From Mycobacterium sp. (lineage in GTDB: Bacteria > Actinomycetota > Actinomycetes > Mycobacteriales > Mycobacteriaceae), in contig JAGQTR010000279.1 in assembly GCA_020438915.1 (NCBI GenBank), forward strand, positions 1 through 7,462: a DNA stretch of 7,462 nucleotides. The letters are read 5' to 3'. This document shows positions 1 through 5,751 of this stretch, one piece after another. Every line of letters starts with the position of its first letter. The stretch's first letter is position 1. The notes below the pieces were generated by a model, which was not told the DNA's origin, did not search any database, and saw nothing but the letters and a program-made list of their open reading frames with translations. Both the position numbers and the translations under genes were made by a program.

Positions 1-174
1 CGGCGAACCGTGGTCAGCCACTTCAACAAGGCGCATAAGGGGCGGTTGGCGCGTGTTTTGTCGAGCAGCAGGTCTGAGCCAACCGATGCGGCGGCCGTAG
101 CAGCGCTGGCCCGGCGCGCCGGGATGAAGGTGGAGCGTCGCGGGGACCATTTGACCGTCGTCGTTGCGGCCTGA
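1..174 (+). CDS. yaaA: Peroxide stress protein YaaA (DUF328 family), C-terminal part
   Basis: The window opens inside a gene: frame 1 is open from base 1 and stops at TGA 172-174, leaving the last 57 residues. The fragment begins RRTVVSHFNK and continues AHKGRLAR, which matches the conserved C-terminal block of YaaA/DUF328 proteins (VVSHFNKxxKGRLAR in actinobacteria, from memory). It is followed by a helix rich in Ala and a final beta strand ending TVVVAA. In E. coli YaaA limits iron-dependent oxidative DNA damage during peroxide stress; its role in mycobacteria is less defined. The hydrolase gene follows 77 bp later on the same strand. The N-terminus lies outside the window, so integrity cannot be judged. 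Confidence 0.82.
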   Translation, partial: RRTVVSHFNKAHKGRLARVLSSSRSEPTDAAAVAALARRAGMKVERRGDHLTVVVAA

Positions 175-251
175 TCTTTGGTCGAAAGTGGACTATGTGG
201 CTAGCCGCAGCCCTGAATCGGAGCACGACTGAGGCGTGGGACACTTTGCTC

Positions 252-1172
252 ATGTCCATTGAGATCGCCCGTCCCAAGCTCGAAGGCAACGTTGCCGTCG
301 GCGCCGACCGTCGGATCGGTTTCGCCGAGTTCGGCGACCCGCAGGGTCGGGCGATTTTCTGGCTGCACGGTACCCCCGGAGCTCGCCGTCAGATCCCGGT
401 CGAAGCGCGGCTGTACGCCGAGAAGAACCGAATCCGATTGATCGGAGTCGACCGTCCCGGCATCGGGTCTTCGACACCACACGAATACGCGACGGTCATC
501 GACTTCGCCGAGGATCTTCGGACGATCGCCGATACTCTCGGCATCGATAAGATGGAGATCATCGGGCTCTCCGGCGGAGGTCCCTACACGCTGGGATGTG
601 CGGCGGCGATGCCCGATCGTGTGGTCGCCATCGGAGTGCTCGGCGGGGTCGCCCCGACGCAGGGCAGCGATGGCGTCGGCGGCGGACTGATGGGCACTGT
701 CGGAGTTCCGGTAGCGCCGGTGCTGGAAAAGGCCGGGGCTCCGCTGAGCATGATCGCCGCGGGGTTGATCCGCCTGATCAAGCCGGTCGCCGAACCGGCG
801 CTATATCTGTACGCCAGGGTTTCTCCCGAAGGTGACCGCCGCCTGCTGGTTCGCCCCGAGTTCAAGGCGATGTTCCTCGACGATCTGCTCAACGGCAGCC
901 GCAAACAATTGGCGGCGCCGTTCGCCGATGTCGTTGTGTTCGCCAGGGACTGGGGGTTCCGGCTCGACGAGATCAAGGTTCCAGTCCGCTGGTGGCACGG
1001 CGACCAGGACCACATCGTGCCCTACGCGCACGGCCAGCATGTGGTCTCGATGCTTCCCGAAGCCGAGCTCTACCCGCTGCCGGGCGAGAGCCACCTTGGT
1101 GGCCTGGGGCAGGCCGAGGCGATCATGCAGACCATGAGTGAGACGTGGGACGCGTACGACCACAACCGGTGA
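252..1172 (+). CDS. Alpha/beta hydrolase fold protein
   Basis: A 306-residue alpha/beta hydrolase of unknown substrate, probably cytoplasmic (no signal peptide or membrane helix seen). In order: the oxyanion-hole motif HGTPG at about 39-43; the nucleophile elbow GLSGGG with Ser107; a variable cap region at about 130-230 (GGVAPTQGSD through RKQLAAPFAD); the acid in WHGDQDHIVP, best placed at Asp253; and the catalytic His281 in PGESHLGG. The triad is therefore complete. Length is normal for single-domain esterases, epoxide hydrolases and C-C hydrolases of this fold, and the sequence alone does not separate these. I prefer ATG 252 (MSIEIARPKL) over ATG 195, because the extra 19 residues look unlike a folded N-terminus and a GA-rich stretch (about 229-240) lies just upstream of 252. 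It lies downstream of yaaA on the same strand and converges with a small minus-strand gene 22 bp after its stop. Confidence 0.88.
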   Translation: MSIEIARPKLEGNVAVGADRRIGFAEFGDPQGRAIFWLHGTPGARRQIPVEARLYAEKNRIRLIGVDRPGIGSSTPHEYATVIDFAEDLRTIADTLGIDKMEIIGLSGGGPYTLGCAAAMPDRVVAIGVLGGVAPTQGSDGVGGGLMGTVGVPVAPVLEKAGAPLSMIAAGLIRLIKPVAEPALYLYARVSPEGDRRLLVRPEFKAMFLDDLLNGSRKQLAAPFADVVVFARDWGFRLDEIKVPVRWWHGDQDHIVPYAHGQHVVSMLPEAELYPLPGESHLGGLGQAEAIMQTMSETWDAYDHNR

Positions 1173-1189
1173 CGCATATCCGCGTCATC
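1168..1189. terminator. Possible bidirectional hairpin terminator at a convergent junction
   Basis: TGACGC (1170-1175) and GCGTCA (1182-1187) form a perfect 6-bp inverted repeat around the loop ATATCC. A G-U pair and a G-C pair outside it extend the stem to 8 bp. It sits in the short gap between the hydrolase stop (1170-1172) and the opposing small gene's stop (1195-1197). There is no T tract, which is common for mycobacterial terminators, so termination is inferred from position and symmetry only. Confidence 0.35.
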
Positions 1190-1194
1190 TCCGA

Positions 1195-1419
1195 TCAGCG
1201 CTTCAGCCAGCCCTGCACCGTCGGCAGATCCCTGCTGTAGGTCTGCAGAAAATCGTTGTGATACAGCGAGCCGCCGTTGATCGCAGAGTTGCCGGACCAG
1301 ACGATGTGCACCCGGACAACCCCTTTGTTGAAGTAGTCACTGCGATCGGCGATCCGGTGATTCCATCCGGCTTCCTCAGCGACCGCCGATACTGCTTGCC
1401 GCTCGTCGGTGTCAACCAT
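1195..1419 (-). CDS. Small conserved-looking hypothetical protein (74 aa)
   Basis: A 74-residue protein of unknown function. The start is well supported: ATG at 1417-1419 is preceded by AAAGAGGAA (plus coordinates 1427-1435), one of the best Shine-Dalgarno sequences in the window. The protein is soluble, with no signal peptide or hydrophobic segment. It has an acidic N-terminal helix (DERQAVSAVAEEAG), then a part rich in aromatic and polar residues (GWNHRIADRSDYFNKG, RVHIVWSGN, GGSLYHNDF), ending RDLPTVQGWLKR. The density of Trp, Tyr, Gly and His in short blocks looks like a compact conserved fold rather than chance reading. It lies 99 bp downstream of cinA on the same strand; that gap contains tandem direct repeats, so it may have its own promoter. 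I do not recognise a named family and assign no function. Confidence 0.68.
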   Translation of the reverse strand: MVDTDERQAVSAVAEEAGWNHRIADRSDYFNKGVVRVHIVWSGNSAINGGSLYHNDFLQTYSRDLPTVQGWLKR

Positions 1420-1426
1420 CGTTGAT

Positions 1427-1435
1427 TCCTCTTTA
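1427..1435 (-). promoter_or_regulatory. Strong ribosome binding site for the small hypothetical gene
   Basis: On the minus strand the bases read AAAGAGGAA, ending seven bases before the ATG at 1419. This purine-rich Shine-Dalgarno sequence decides the start of the 74-aa gene and supports that it is translated. Confidence 0.65.
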
Positions 1436-1443
1436 TCGGGCGA

Positions 1444-1473
1444 TTGGTTCTATCGGGCTTGGTTCTATCGAGG
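1444..1473. repeat. Tandem 15-bp direct repeat upstream of the small gene
   Basis: TTGGTTCTATCGGGC (1444-1458) is followed immediately by TTGGTTCTATCGAGG (1459-1473): two 15-bp units identical in the first 12 bases. A third, partial copy of the TATCGGGC core lies at 1434-1441. Read on the minus strand the units are CGATAGAACCAA, directly upstream of the 74-aa gene, so they could be a direct-repeat regulator site or a small tandem duplication. Each contains a TAGAAC half-site but not the palindromic partner found in the KstR boxes of this window. Confidence 0.6.
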
Positions 1474-1518
1474 CTCAGTTGGTGTCAGCCTATCCGCTGC
1501 CGGCCCTGCAGTGCACCG

Positions 1519-2838
1519 TCACACCAGCTCCGAGCCGGCCAGATCGCCCGTCAGGGCCCTGCGCAGGAGATGCATTGCCACCGTGGTGGAGCGCTCGCGG
1601 ACGTCGGTCCGGTTGCCGGGTAAGGTCGCCGTCCGCGTCACCATGCGGGTGCGGGAGGGGCCGTCGGCCAGCGCCACCGAGAAGCACACCGTGCCCACTG
1701 GCTTGCTTGCCGTGCCGCCCCCGGGGCCGGCGATCCCGGTGATCGCGACGGCGGTGTCGGCGCCGAACCGCTGCAGAGCCCCTTGAGACATTGCGTCGGC
1801 TACCGGCTCCGACACGGCGCCGTGCTGTTCGATCAGAGCGGAATCGACGCCGAGCAAGGCGGTTTTGGCCGCGTTGGAGTAGCTCACCACGCCGCCGGCA
1901 ACGTAACTTGAGGAGCCGGGTCGCTCGGTCAGCCGGGCGGCCAGCAGCCCTGCGGTGCATGACTCGGCGGTGGCGATGGAGCGGCCGTCGAGCAGTCCGG
2001 CGATTTGATCGTCGACGGATGCGCCGTCCTCAGAGAAGATCGCGCGTGTGTGCCGGTCGCGCAGCACGGTCAGCAGGTCCGAATATGCCGCCGCGTCCGC
2101 CGGCTCGTATCGGGTGACGATCTCCAGCTCGCCGCGTCGCAGGCAGGTTGTGATCTCCAAACGCTCGAACCCTTGGACAGTGGCCTGTGCGTCGCGCAGG
2201 GTGTCGGCCAGCGCGGACTCAGGCAGGCCGAACATTCGTACCGTCTGTTGCCGGAACTGGGTCCGGCCCGCAATCGCCGTCTGGACGGCTTCGGTGGCAA
2301 GCGCTGCGGCCCACATCGGCTGCAGCTCCCGTGGCGGGCCCGGCAGCACGACCACCGTCGGCGCACCGGGGATCACCAGGCCGGGAGCGGTGCCCACCGG
2401 ATCGAGGATGCAGGCGCCGGCCGGTACCAGCGCCTGTTTGCGGTTTGCGGCGCGTACGGCGGCGATTTCGACGGTGCGACCACCGGACCTTCGCTTCATC
2501 AAACCGGTGACGATCCCGTCGATCCTGGCCTCGAGCGCGTTGTCGAGCACGAGCTCCCGCTCGCAGAACCTGGCCACGATCTGCACCGTCAGGTCATCGG
2601 CGGTCGGGCCGAGGCCGCCGGTGGTGATGAGAAGATCCACGTCTTGATCCGCGAGAAACCGCAGCTGTGCCTCGATGTCGGCGGCGCGGTCACCGCACAA
2701 CATGACATGGCGCAACTCCACCCCCAACTCGAGTAGGCGGTCGGCAAGCCAGGGCCCGTTGCAGTCCTGGACGCGTCCGGTGAGGACTTCAGTTCCCGTC
2801 ACCACGATTCCGGCCCGTGCGCTCACGGAAGACGACAC
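1519..2838 (-). CDS. cinA: CinA family protein: MoaB-like domain plus C-terminal nicotinamide-nucleotide amidase domain
   Basis: A full-length, two-domain CinA protein of 439 residues. The N-terminal COG1058/molybdopterin-binding-like domain (about 9-175) shows TGTEVLTG (14-21), TGGLGPTADD (73-82) and LPGPPRE (165-171). A middle linker domain follows (GLPESALADTLRDA). The C-terminal CinA/PncC domain (about 275-430) shows TAESCTAG with likely catalytic Ser293, YSNAAK with Lys325 (32 residues apart, the same spacing as in E. coli PncC by my count), AITGIAGPGGG (366-376) and KPVGTVCF. The C-terminal domain of this family hydrolyses nicotinamide mononucleotide to nicotinate mononucleotide in pyridine-nucleotide recycling; the N-terminal domain of some members has ADP-ribose pyrophosphatase activity. 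The start is a GTG at 2836-2838; GTG 2824-2826 (VSARAGIVVTG) is an alternative and neither has a clear ribosome binding site. The gene lies 24 bp after the dehydrogenase stop, so co-transcription is likely. The short C-terminal tail GDLAGSELV looks dispensable. Confidence 0.95.
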   Translation of the reverse strand: MSSSVSARAGIVVTGTEVLTGRVQDCNGPWLADRLLELGVELRHVMLCGDRAADIEAQLRFLADQDVDLLITTGGLGPTADDLTVQIVARFCERELVLDNALEARIDGIVTGLMKRRSGGRTVEIAAVRAANRKQALVPAGACILDPVGTAPGLVIPGAPTVVVLPGPPRELQPMWAAALATEAVQTAIAGRTQFRQQTVRMFGLPESALADTLRDAQATVQGFERLEITTCLRRGELEIVTRYEPADAAAYSDLLTVLRDRHTRAIFSEDGASVDDQIAGLLDGRSIATAESCTAGLLAARLTERPGSSSYVAGGVVSYSNAAKTALLGVDSALIEQHGAVSEPVADAMSQGALQRFGADTAVAITGIAGPGGGTASKPVGTVCFSVALADGPSRTRMVTRTATLPGNRTDVRERSTTVAMHLLRRALTGDLAGSELV

Positions 2839-2840
2839 TA

Positions 2841-2854
2841 CGCACGCGCGTGCG
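2841..2854. repeat. 14-bp perfect palindrome just upstream of cinA
   Basis: CGCACGCGCGTGCG is a perfect self-complementary palindrome lying in the 24-bp gap between the dehydrogenase stop and the cinA GTG. It occupies the place where a ribosome binding site would be expected. It could be an operator or a translational hairpin, but alternating CG sequence of this kind also arises readily at this base composition. Confidence 0.4.
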
Positions 2855-2862
2855 CCAGGCGG

Positions 2863-3609
2863 CTACTTATGGGGGACGTCGTTGACCAGACCGCCGTCCA
2901 TGACGAACTCGGCACCGGTGGCGTAGCGCGATTCCTCACTGGCCAAGAAGACCACGAAGGTGGCTACCTCATCGGGTTGACCAGGACGGCCCAGTGGAAT
3001 CCGCAGCATGTTGTCGGGGAAGTGCTTGGTCATGGGGGTTCGGATGAAGCCGGGATGCACGGAGTTGACCCGAATGTTGTGTGGCCCCAACTCGAGCGCC
3101 GCGGACTTTGTCAGGCCGCGGACCGCCCACTTCGATGCCACATACGGGTGCACCATGATCGCTCCGCGCAGGCCCTCGATCGAGGAAACGTTGATGATCG
3201 ACCCGCCGCCTGCGGCCTTCATCGCTTCCACTGAGGCTTGCATACCCAGGAACGTGCCGGTGAGGTTGACGTCGATGACTTTCTGCCATTTCGTCATATC
3301 GAACTGGCCGATCAGACCCAACGCGACCGTGCCGGCGTTGTTGACCAAGACGTTGAGCTTGCCGAAGTCGTTGACCGCGGTGGCGACAGCGGCTTCCCAC
3401 TGGTCGGCCTGGGTGACGTCGAGGTGCACGTAGCGCGCCGAATCTGGGGCGGTGGAGTTGATCTCATCGGCCAGCGCCGCGCCCTCCTCGTCGAGGATGT
3501 CTCCGATCACCACCTTGGCCCCTTCAGCGACCAACGCCCGAGCATCCTCAGCGCCCATCCCCCGGGCGCCACCGCTGATGAGTGCCACTTTTCCGTCCAC
3601 GCGTCCCAT
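2863..3609 (-). CDS. Short-chain dehydrogenase, 3-alpha/20-beta-hydroxysteroid dehydrogenase-like
   Basis: A classical SDR of 248 residues, the normal family length. It shows the cofactor loop SGGARGMG (12-19), an acidic residue after the second strand (Asp37 in GDILDEEG) indicating NAD(H) preference, DV at about 64-65, NNAG (90-93), Asn114 in VNLTG, and the catalytic set Ser143 (VSSIEG), Tyr156 and Lys160 (YVASK), followed by HPGFIRTPM and the C-terminal STGAEF-like block ATGAEFVMDGG. The blocks GARGMGA, VAEGAKVV, GDILDEEG, RYVHLDVTQ and TGAEFV closely resemble, from memory, M. tuberculosis FabG3 (Rv2002), a 20-beta-hydroxysteroid dehydrogenase; a specific steroid substrate is inferred. ATG 3609 is preceded by TAGCGT eight bases upstream, suggesting a leaderless or nearly leaderless mRNA, and by a KstR-type operator (3644-3657). 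cinA follows 24 bp downstream. Homology to other SDRs (3-oxoacyl reductase type) is the main alternative. Confidence 0.92.
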   Translation of the reverse strand: MGRVDGKVALISGGARGMGAEDARALVAEGAKVVIGDILDEEGAALADEINSTAPDSARYVHLDVTQADQWEAAVATAVNDFGKLNVLVNNAGTVALGLIGQFDMTKWQKVIDVNLTGTFLGMQASVEAMKAAGGGSIINVSSIEGLRGAIMVHPYVASKWAVRGLTKSAALELGPHNIRVNSVHPGFIRTPMTKHFPDNMLRIPLGRPGQPDEVATFVVFLASEESRYATGAEFVMDGGLVNDVPHK

Positions 3610-3617
3610 AGGGCGTC

Positions 3618-3623
3618 ACGCTA
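3618..3623 (-). promoter_or_regulatory. Candidate -10 element for the steroid-dehydrogenase-like gene
   Basis: On the minus strand the bases read TAGCGT, fitting the mycobacterial TANNNT -10 pattern, with eight bases to the ATG at 3609. The expected -35 area falls on the right flank of the KstR-type operator, so repressor binding would block polymerase. This is predicted from sequence only. Confidence 0.4.
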
Positions 3624-3643
3624 CCGCAACCCGAACCCGTAAC

Positions 3644-3657
3644 TAGAACCTGTTCTA
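3644..3657. promoter_or_regulatory. KstR-type operator in the divergent promoter region
   Basis: TAGAACCTGTTCTA is a perfect inverted repeat (TAGAAC, CT, GTTCTA) and matches every fixed base of the published KstR consensus TnnAACnnGTTnnA. The flanks AA at 3641-3642 and TT at 3659-3660 extend the symmetry with one mismatch per side. KstR is the TetR-family repressor of cholesterol catabolism, released by sterol-derived CoA thioesters. The site lies 34 bp from the start of the dehydrogenase and 31 bp from ATG 3689 of the DapB-like gene, so one operator could control both. The adjacent steroid-dehydrogenase-like gene fits this role. Confidence 0.85.
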
Positions 3658-3675
3658 ATTGATGTTTGCAGCACG

Positions 3676-3681
3676 CATACT
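3676..3681 (+). promoter_or_regulatory. Candidate -10 element for the DapB-like oxidoreductase
   Basis: CATACT resembles a TATAAT-type -10 box and lies exactly seven bases before ATG 3689, which would put the transcription start on the A of the start codon (leaderless mRNA). No Shine-Dalgarno sequence is seen before this ATG, which fits. The KstR-type operator occupies about -45 to -32. Confidence 0.4.
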
Positions 3682-3688
3682 GCTCGCT

Positions 3689-4765
3689 ATGGGAATTCGC
3701 GTGGCACTGATCGGCACCGGCAACTGCGGCGGCCTGGCGCTGCGTCAGCTGATCGAAGACGATCGCTTCGATCTGACCGGGGTCTGGGTGAACTCACAGG
3801 CCAAGGTCGGGAAGGACGCCGGCGAGCTCGCCCGACTCGATGCGACGACCGGCGTTACGGCCACCGGTGACATGGACGCCATCGTCGCGGCCGCACCCGA
3901 CTGCGCGGTCTATTGCGGGATGGGCGACGTGCGGCCGAAGGAGGCGCTGGCTGATGTCCGCGGACTCCTGGAGGCCGGCATCAATGTCGTCGGGTCCTCC
4001 CCCGGGTTCCTCGCCTATCCGTGGGGCGTCATCCCGGACCGGGCGATAGACCGGGTGCAAGTCGCTGCACAGCTCGGGAACGCCAGCCTGTTCGTCACCG
4101 GCGTCGACCCAGGTTTCGTCACCGACCTGTTGCCGCTGGCGCTGGCGAGCACGTGCAGAAGTATCGAACAGATCCGCACCATGGAGATCGCCGATTACGC
4201 CACCTACGACGGGGCGACGGTGATGTTCGACGTAATGGGGTTCGGCAACGAGATCGGTGACCTGCCGTTCCTGTATCAACCAGGCATGTTGAGTGCCGCG
4301 TGGGGCGTAGCTATCCGCCAGCTCGCGGCCGGCCTTGGCCTTGAGGTCGACGAGATCCTTGATTTCGTCGAGCAGGAGCCCGCGCCCGAGGATTTCGACG
4401 TCGCCGTCGGCCGGATCACCAAGGGCACCGTGGCGGCGGTGCGCTTCCGTATCGAGGGTTTCGTCGCGGGTAGGCCCGCCATCGTCGTTGAACACATCAC
4501 TCGGCTTCGTGGCGATCTGCGGCCCGACTGGGCCCAGCCGGCCCAGGCTGGCGGGTCGTACCGGGTCGAGATCACCGGAGAGCCCTCCTATGTCATGGAT
4601 GTCTCCCCGACCAGTCGCAATGGCGACCACAACTACGCGGCGATCCTGGCCGCCGCCGGCCGGATCGTCAATGCCATCCCCGATGTCGTCGCAGCCGCCC
4701 CCGGAATCCGGACGACCCTCGACCTGCCGCTGGTGACCGGCAGCGGTGTGTACCGCCGTCGATGA
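3689..4765 (+). CDS. NAD(P)-dependent oxidoreductase, dihydrodipicolinate reductase-like / amine dehydrogenase-like
   Basis: A 358-residue Rossmann-fold oxidoreductase. The N-terminal nucleotide-binding domain starts at once with VALIGTGNCGG (GxGxxG at 9-14). It continues with VWVNSQAKVGKDAG, DCAVYCGMGDVRP (about 80-90) and GINVVGSSP, the architecture of DapB_N-type domains in 2,4-diaminopentanoate dehydrogenase-like proteins. The C-terminal domain begins around FVTGVDPGFVTDLLPLAL and includes DYATYDGATVMFDVMGFG and ITGEPSYVMDVSPT. Family length is about 350, so it looks complete. The true substrate is unknown; genuine lysine-pathway DapB is much shorter (about 245 aa), so this is not the biosynthetic enzyme. 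I prefer ATG 3689 because the Rossmann strand then starts at residue 3. ATG 3662 and TTG 3659 are in frame, but 3659 would put the start at the edge of the operator. Divergent from the steroid-dehydrogenase-like gene with a shared KstR-type box, it is probably induced on sterols. The stop directly abuts that of the opposing gene. Confidence 0.85.
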   Translation: MGIRVALIGTGNCGGLALRQLIEDDRFDLTGVWVNSQAKVGKDAGELARLDATTGVTATGDMDAIVAAAPDCAVYCGMGDVRPKEALADVRGLLEAGINVVGSSPGFLAYPWGVIPDRAIDRVQVAAQLGNASLFVTGVDPGFVTDLLPLALASTCRSIEQIRTMEIADYATYDGATVMFDVMGFGNEIGDLPFLYQPGMLSAAWGVAIRQLAAGLGLEVDEILDFVEQEPAPEDFDVAVGRITKGTVAAVRFRIEGFVAGRPAIVVEHITRLRGDLRPDWAQPAQAGGSYRVEITGEPSYVMDVSPTSRNGDHNYAAILAAAGRIVNAIPDVVAAAPGIRTTLDLPLVTGSGVYRRR

Positions 4766-5206
4766 TCAGATTCGGTTGACGCTGTTCCATTCCAGTCGTA
4801 CGAGCGTTCCGTCTGCCGAGGTTTCGATCGTGGCCCGGTCGGCCAGGGCCTCCATCAGCGGGATGCCACGACCCCGGTGTAGCGGGGTGGAATTGGTCTG
4901 TCGCGTTCGCCAGGTGCCCTGGTCACAGATATCCACAATCATTTTTCGCTCGTCCGGGTGGTAAGTGGCGAGGAAGTCGATCGTGCCGGGTTCCTCGGCA
5001 AGCCGGTAGGCGAATTCAGCGGAGTTGGCCAGCGCCTCGTTAGTTGCCAGCACCAGGTCGCTACACCGAACCGGGTCCAGGGCGAAGAATCGTTGCAGCC
5101 ACAGCGTGAATTCCTGGCGGGTTTGGGCGACCACCCGCGCGTCGGCGTCCAGGCCAAAACGCTCGAAGCGCTCGGCTAACTCAGCCGGCGGCATGTAATC
5201 GATCAT
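4766..5206 (-). CDS. RsbW-like anti-sigma factor / serine-protein kinase (HATPase_c_2)
   Basis: A 146-residue GHKL-type ATPase of the RsbW/SpoIIAB class. The N-box is NEALANSAEFAYR (Asn56, with Asn61 one helical turn on), the G1 box is VDICDQGTW (Asp95-Gln-Gly97), and the G2 box is RGRGIPLMEALAD (111-123), ending with GTLVRLEW (133-140). Such proteins bind a sigma factor and phosphorylate a STAS antagonist on serine, or act as stand-alone partner-switch kinases. The gene lies 45 bp downstream of a STAS gene on the same strand, the typical antagonist-kinase pairing, but no sigma factor gene is in the window. ATG 5206 has an in-frame TAG just upstream; ATG 5192 (MPPAEL) is an alternative, and neither has a clear ribosome binding site. 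Its stop (4766-4768) directly follows the stop of the opposing oxidoreductase gene with no bases between. Confidence 0.88.
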   Translation of the reverse strand: MIDYMPPAELAERFERFGLDADARVVAQTRQEFTLWLQRFFALDPVRCSDLVLATNEALANSAEFAYRLAEEPGTIDFLATYHPDERKMIVDICDQGTWRTRQTNSTPLHRGRGIPLMEALADRATIETSADGTLVRLEWNSVNRI

Positions 5207-5251
5207 CGCAGTCGGTGGCTACCCGGGAAAGCACGTTCCTATGCGACTTTT

Positions 5252-5638
5252 CTACGCGTGGAAAGCAGCAAGAGCTCCATCCAGGGTCGGATACATGTTG
5301 ACGATCTCGGCGATGCCCACCAACTTGAGCGGCCGGCTGGTCGCAGGACCATCGGCGACGACGCTGAAAGTCACCTCTGGTCCGGCTTTGTCGTGCGCGG
5401 CGACCAGCACGCCCATGCCCGCGGATGCGAGAAACTCGACTTCGGTGAAATCGATCACCACTGCGGCAGGCCGCTGTTCGAGGGCACCGTTGATCGCGGT
5501 CTCCAGCTGGGATGACGTGAGCATGTCGACGACACCGGATACCGAGACAACGGCGACGCGGTCAACCCATCGCTCGGTGATGACGCAACTCGACGCCCCG
5601 GGTGGGGCGGTTGCGCCTTCGGCTGCTTGCTCGTCCAA
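5252..5638 (-). CDS. STAS-domain anti-sigma-factor antagonist (RsbV/SpoIIAA-like)
   Basis: A 128-residue single STAS domain protein. After a short disordered N-terminus (about 1-20) come the strands VAVVSVSGVVDMLTSSQL and AAVVIDFTEVEFLASAGMGVLVAAH. The latter is the phosphoacceptor region, with Ser72 in FLASAGMG. Most antagonists have Asp-Ser here (FLDSSG); this one has Ala-Ser, so the kinase target serine is kept but the preceding acidic residue is lost. The C-terminal helix LKLVGIAEIVNMYPTLDGALAAF is typical. It would be the partner of the RsbW-like kinase encoded 45 bp downstream. The start is a TTG at 5636-5638 supported by GGAAGG six bases upstream (plus 5645-5650); a start further upstream in this frame is not apparent. 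Upstream lies a 231-bp divergent intergenic region. Confidence 0.88.
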   Translation of the reverse strand: MDEQAAEGATAPPGASSCVITERWVDRVAVVSVSGVVDMLTSSQLETAINGALEQRPAAVVIDFTEVEFLASAGMGVLVAAHDKAGPEVTFSVVADGPATSRPLKLVGIAEIVNMYPTLDGALAAFHA

Positions 5639-5751
5639 GGTTCACCTTCCATGTCAGGCCGCTCTACGCATAACTGCGAGAGACTTGTTGAAAAGCCTCA
5701 GTGTGCTGCTCGCGCAGGCTGCATCCTGAACCCGGCAAGACCTAAACTACC

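Noticed and set aside
195..251. N-terminal extension of the alpha/beta hydrolase from ATG 195
   Set aside because: The extra 19 residues (MWLAAALNRS...) do not resemble a signal peptide or a conserved N-terminus, and ATG 252 gives a natural start for the fold.
1444..1470. The TAGAAC-containing direct repeats as a third KstR operator
   Set aside because: The right half GTTnnA at two-base spacing is missing on both units, so the consensus is not met; only half-sites are present.
2005..2736. A 243-codon open frame on the plus strand within cinA
   Set aside because: It is antisense to well-conserved CinA motifs on the other strand, has no family features, and its composition fits a mirror frame of GC-rich coding DNA.
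3751..3773. An 8-bp perfect inverted repeat, GATCGAAG and CTTCGATC, with a 7-base spacer
   Set aside because: It lies inside the Rossmann domain coding sequence and encodes ordinary residues (IEDDRFD). GATC/CGAT-rich codons produce such dyads readily, and there is no positional support for a regulatory role.
3794..4630. A 278-codon open frame on the minus strand inside the DapB-like gene
   Set aside because: It lies wholly antisense to a gene with clear Rossmann motifs. Its translation is rich in Arg, Gly and Asp without recognisable domains, as expected from reverse reading of high-GC codons.
5720..5750. A SigF-type promoter (GTTT-N15-17-GGGTAT) upstream of the STAS gene
   Set aside because: On the minus strand GTTT and GGGTTC occur, but only 10 bases apart and with a poor -10, so the spacing does not fit.
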